This document shows positions 16,496 to 17,097 of a DNA stretch of 17,097 nt, in pieces (the first letter of the stretch is position 1; every line of letters starts with the position of its first letter). The translations under genes and the position numbers were made by a program. This DNA is from Clostridium_Z sp040797585 (GTDB lineage Bacteria > Bacillota > Clostridia > Clostridiales > Clostridiaceae). The notes below the pieces were generated by a model. It saw only the letters and a program-made list of their open reading frames with translations. It was not told the origin of the DNA and did not search any database. The stretch is taken from the NCBI RefSeq assembly GCF_040797585.1, contig NZ_JBFNEO010000038.1, positions 1 through 17,097 on the forward strand. The letters run 5' to 3'.

Positions 16496-16930
16496 ATGCT
16501 TGATGATGTTTTAAGGTTAGATAATCAGCTTTGCTTTGCAATATATGCATGCTCAAAAGAAATAATAAGGTTATATAGACCTTATTTAGAACCCCTAAAT
16601 TTAACATACACTCAATACATTACTTTACTGGCCCTACTGGAAAAGGATGAGGTTTCAGTAAAGGAACTTGGAGATAAACTTTATCTTGACTCAGGTACTC
16701 TAACACCCCTACTTAAAAAGTTAGAGGAATATGGTCATATAACACGTACTCGTTCTAAAGATGATGAACGTAAGGTAGTTATAAGACTTACTGAGAACGG
16801 TAGATCCCTTAATGAGAAGTTTAAAGACATCCCAAATGGTATCTGCTGTGATACTGGATTATCTTCAGATGAGATATCAAAGCTGAGAGAGCAGATAAAG
16901 TATGTTCTAAATAGTATTAAAAATAATTGA
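16496..16930 (+). CDS. ohrR: OhrR-type MarR family transcriptional regulator
   Basis: 144 residues from ATG 16496, which has GAGGAG at nine bases; an in-frame TTG 12 codons upstream has no ribosome site. The protein resembles B. subtilis OhrR over its length: LDNQLCFAIYACS, NLTYTQY, the winged helix LGDKLYLDSGTLTPLLKKLE (about 58-77, recognition helix) and the wing RSKDDERKV. The peroxide-sensing cysteine is C13, and the tyrosines that surround it in OhrR are present as Y17, Y27 and Y38. Extra cysteines occur at C19 and at C117-C118, so a two-cysteine sensing mode is possible. The family represses organic-hydroperoxide resistance genes and itself; no ohr gene is in the window. A different MarR specificity cannot be excluded, hence moderate confidence in the symbol. 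Confidence 0.85.
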   Translation: MLDDVLRLDNQLCFAIYACSKEIIRLYRPYLEPLNLTYTQYITLLALLEKDEVSVKELGDKLYLDSGTLTPLLKKLEEYGHITRTRSKDDERKVVIRLTENGRSLNEKFKDIPNGICCDTGLSSDEISKLREQIKYVLNSIKNN

Positions 16931-16948
16931 TTCCATTTTGATTCCCCT

Positions 16949-16973
16949 ATACATTTTATCCCCTAAAATGTAT
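16949..16973. other. Perfect 10-bp hairpin after ohrR
   Basis: ATACATTTTA (16949-16958) and TAAAATGTAT (16964-16973) with loop TCCCC. It ends one base before the terminator hairpin, whose loop is also TCCCC. It lacks its own U-tail on plus. Confidence 0.6.
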
Positions 16974-16974
16974 A

Positions 16975-17012
16975 AAACGGCAGTGTCCCCCACTGCCGTT
17001 TATTTATTTTTT
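16975..17012 (+). terminator. ohrR intrinsic terminator
   Basis: Perfect 11-bp stem AAACGGCAGTG with CACTGCCGTTT (16975-16985 and 16991-17001), loop TCCCC, followed by ATTTATTTTTT. Confidence 0.92.
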
Positions 17013-17026
17013 GTTTAAAATTAAAA

Positions 17027-17097
17027 GGGCTGTGTCATTAAGAAATCTAACCACAATGTGTTGTCTTAGAATTTAAAAATCTAATACAATATCCTGT
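17027..17097. mobile_element. Possible insertion-sequence edge (truncated by window)
   Basis: GGGCTGTGTCATTAAG at 17027 resembles the terminal inverted repeat of several Firmicutes IS families (IS1182-like ends begin with similar GGNCTGTGTCA). On the minus strand a short open frame enters from the right edge and stops at a TAG just before this end, reading ...CIRFLNSKTTHCG, as a transposase C-terminus might. Only about 70 bases are visible, so this is weak. Confidence 0.3.

Overview
The window is AT-rich (about 30% GC by eye), with strong AGGAGG-type ribosome binding sites, heavy use of ATA and AGA codons, and U-tailed terminators. Its proteins and its T-box leader fit a low-GC clostridium (Clostridium sensu stricto or a close relative). 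I cannot name the species from sequence alone. Nearly everything reads on the minus strand; only the MarR/OhrR regulator at the right end reads on plus.

The left two thirds (1-12213) hold one long gene cluster on the minus strand, in transcription order. First come a secreted/membrane glutamine-amidotransferase-fold protein (9845-12160), an ABC ATPase (8918-9844) and an ABC-2 permease (8043-8915). After a 181-base gap come a membrane coiled-coil protein with a Gly/Ser-rich linker (6356-7861), a MoxR AAA+ ATPase (5354-6337), a DUF58 protein (4477-5349), a BatA-type vWA protein (2669-4480) and a double-vWA protein that runs off the left edge (<1-2684). Within each half the genes abut or overlap. 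An extended -10 promoter lies before the first gene (12205-12213). A weaker candidate lies in the internal gap (7935-7961). The arrangement resembles the ABC plus MoxR/DUF58/vWA clusters found in many bacteria, where a MoxR chaperone is thought to act on metal-binding vWA partners at the membrane. The substrate here is unknown.

The middle (12364-15032) is a methionyl-tRNA synthetase unit. It has a promoter with TTGACA, a 17-base spacer and TATGAT, then a T-box riboswitch with an AUG specifier, a UGGU bulge and a 12-bp terminator hairpin. About 330 bases of leader follow, containing further hairpins that I cannot assign, then metG and a U-tailed terminator.

The right part (15053-17097) has an M24 Xaa-Pro aminopeptidase on minus. 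It is divergent from an OhrR-type peroxide-sensing MarR regulator on plus, whose -35 box lies inside a perfect TAGTTG-A-CAACTA palindrome. Two tandem hairpins follow ohrR, the second a clear terminator. The last about 70 bases may be the edge of an insertion sequence.
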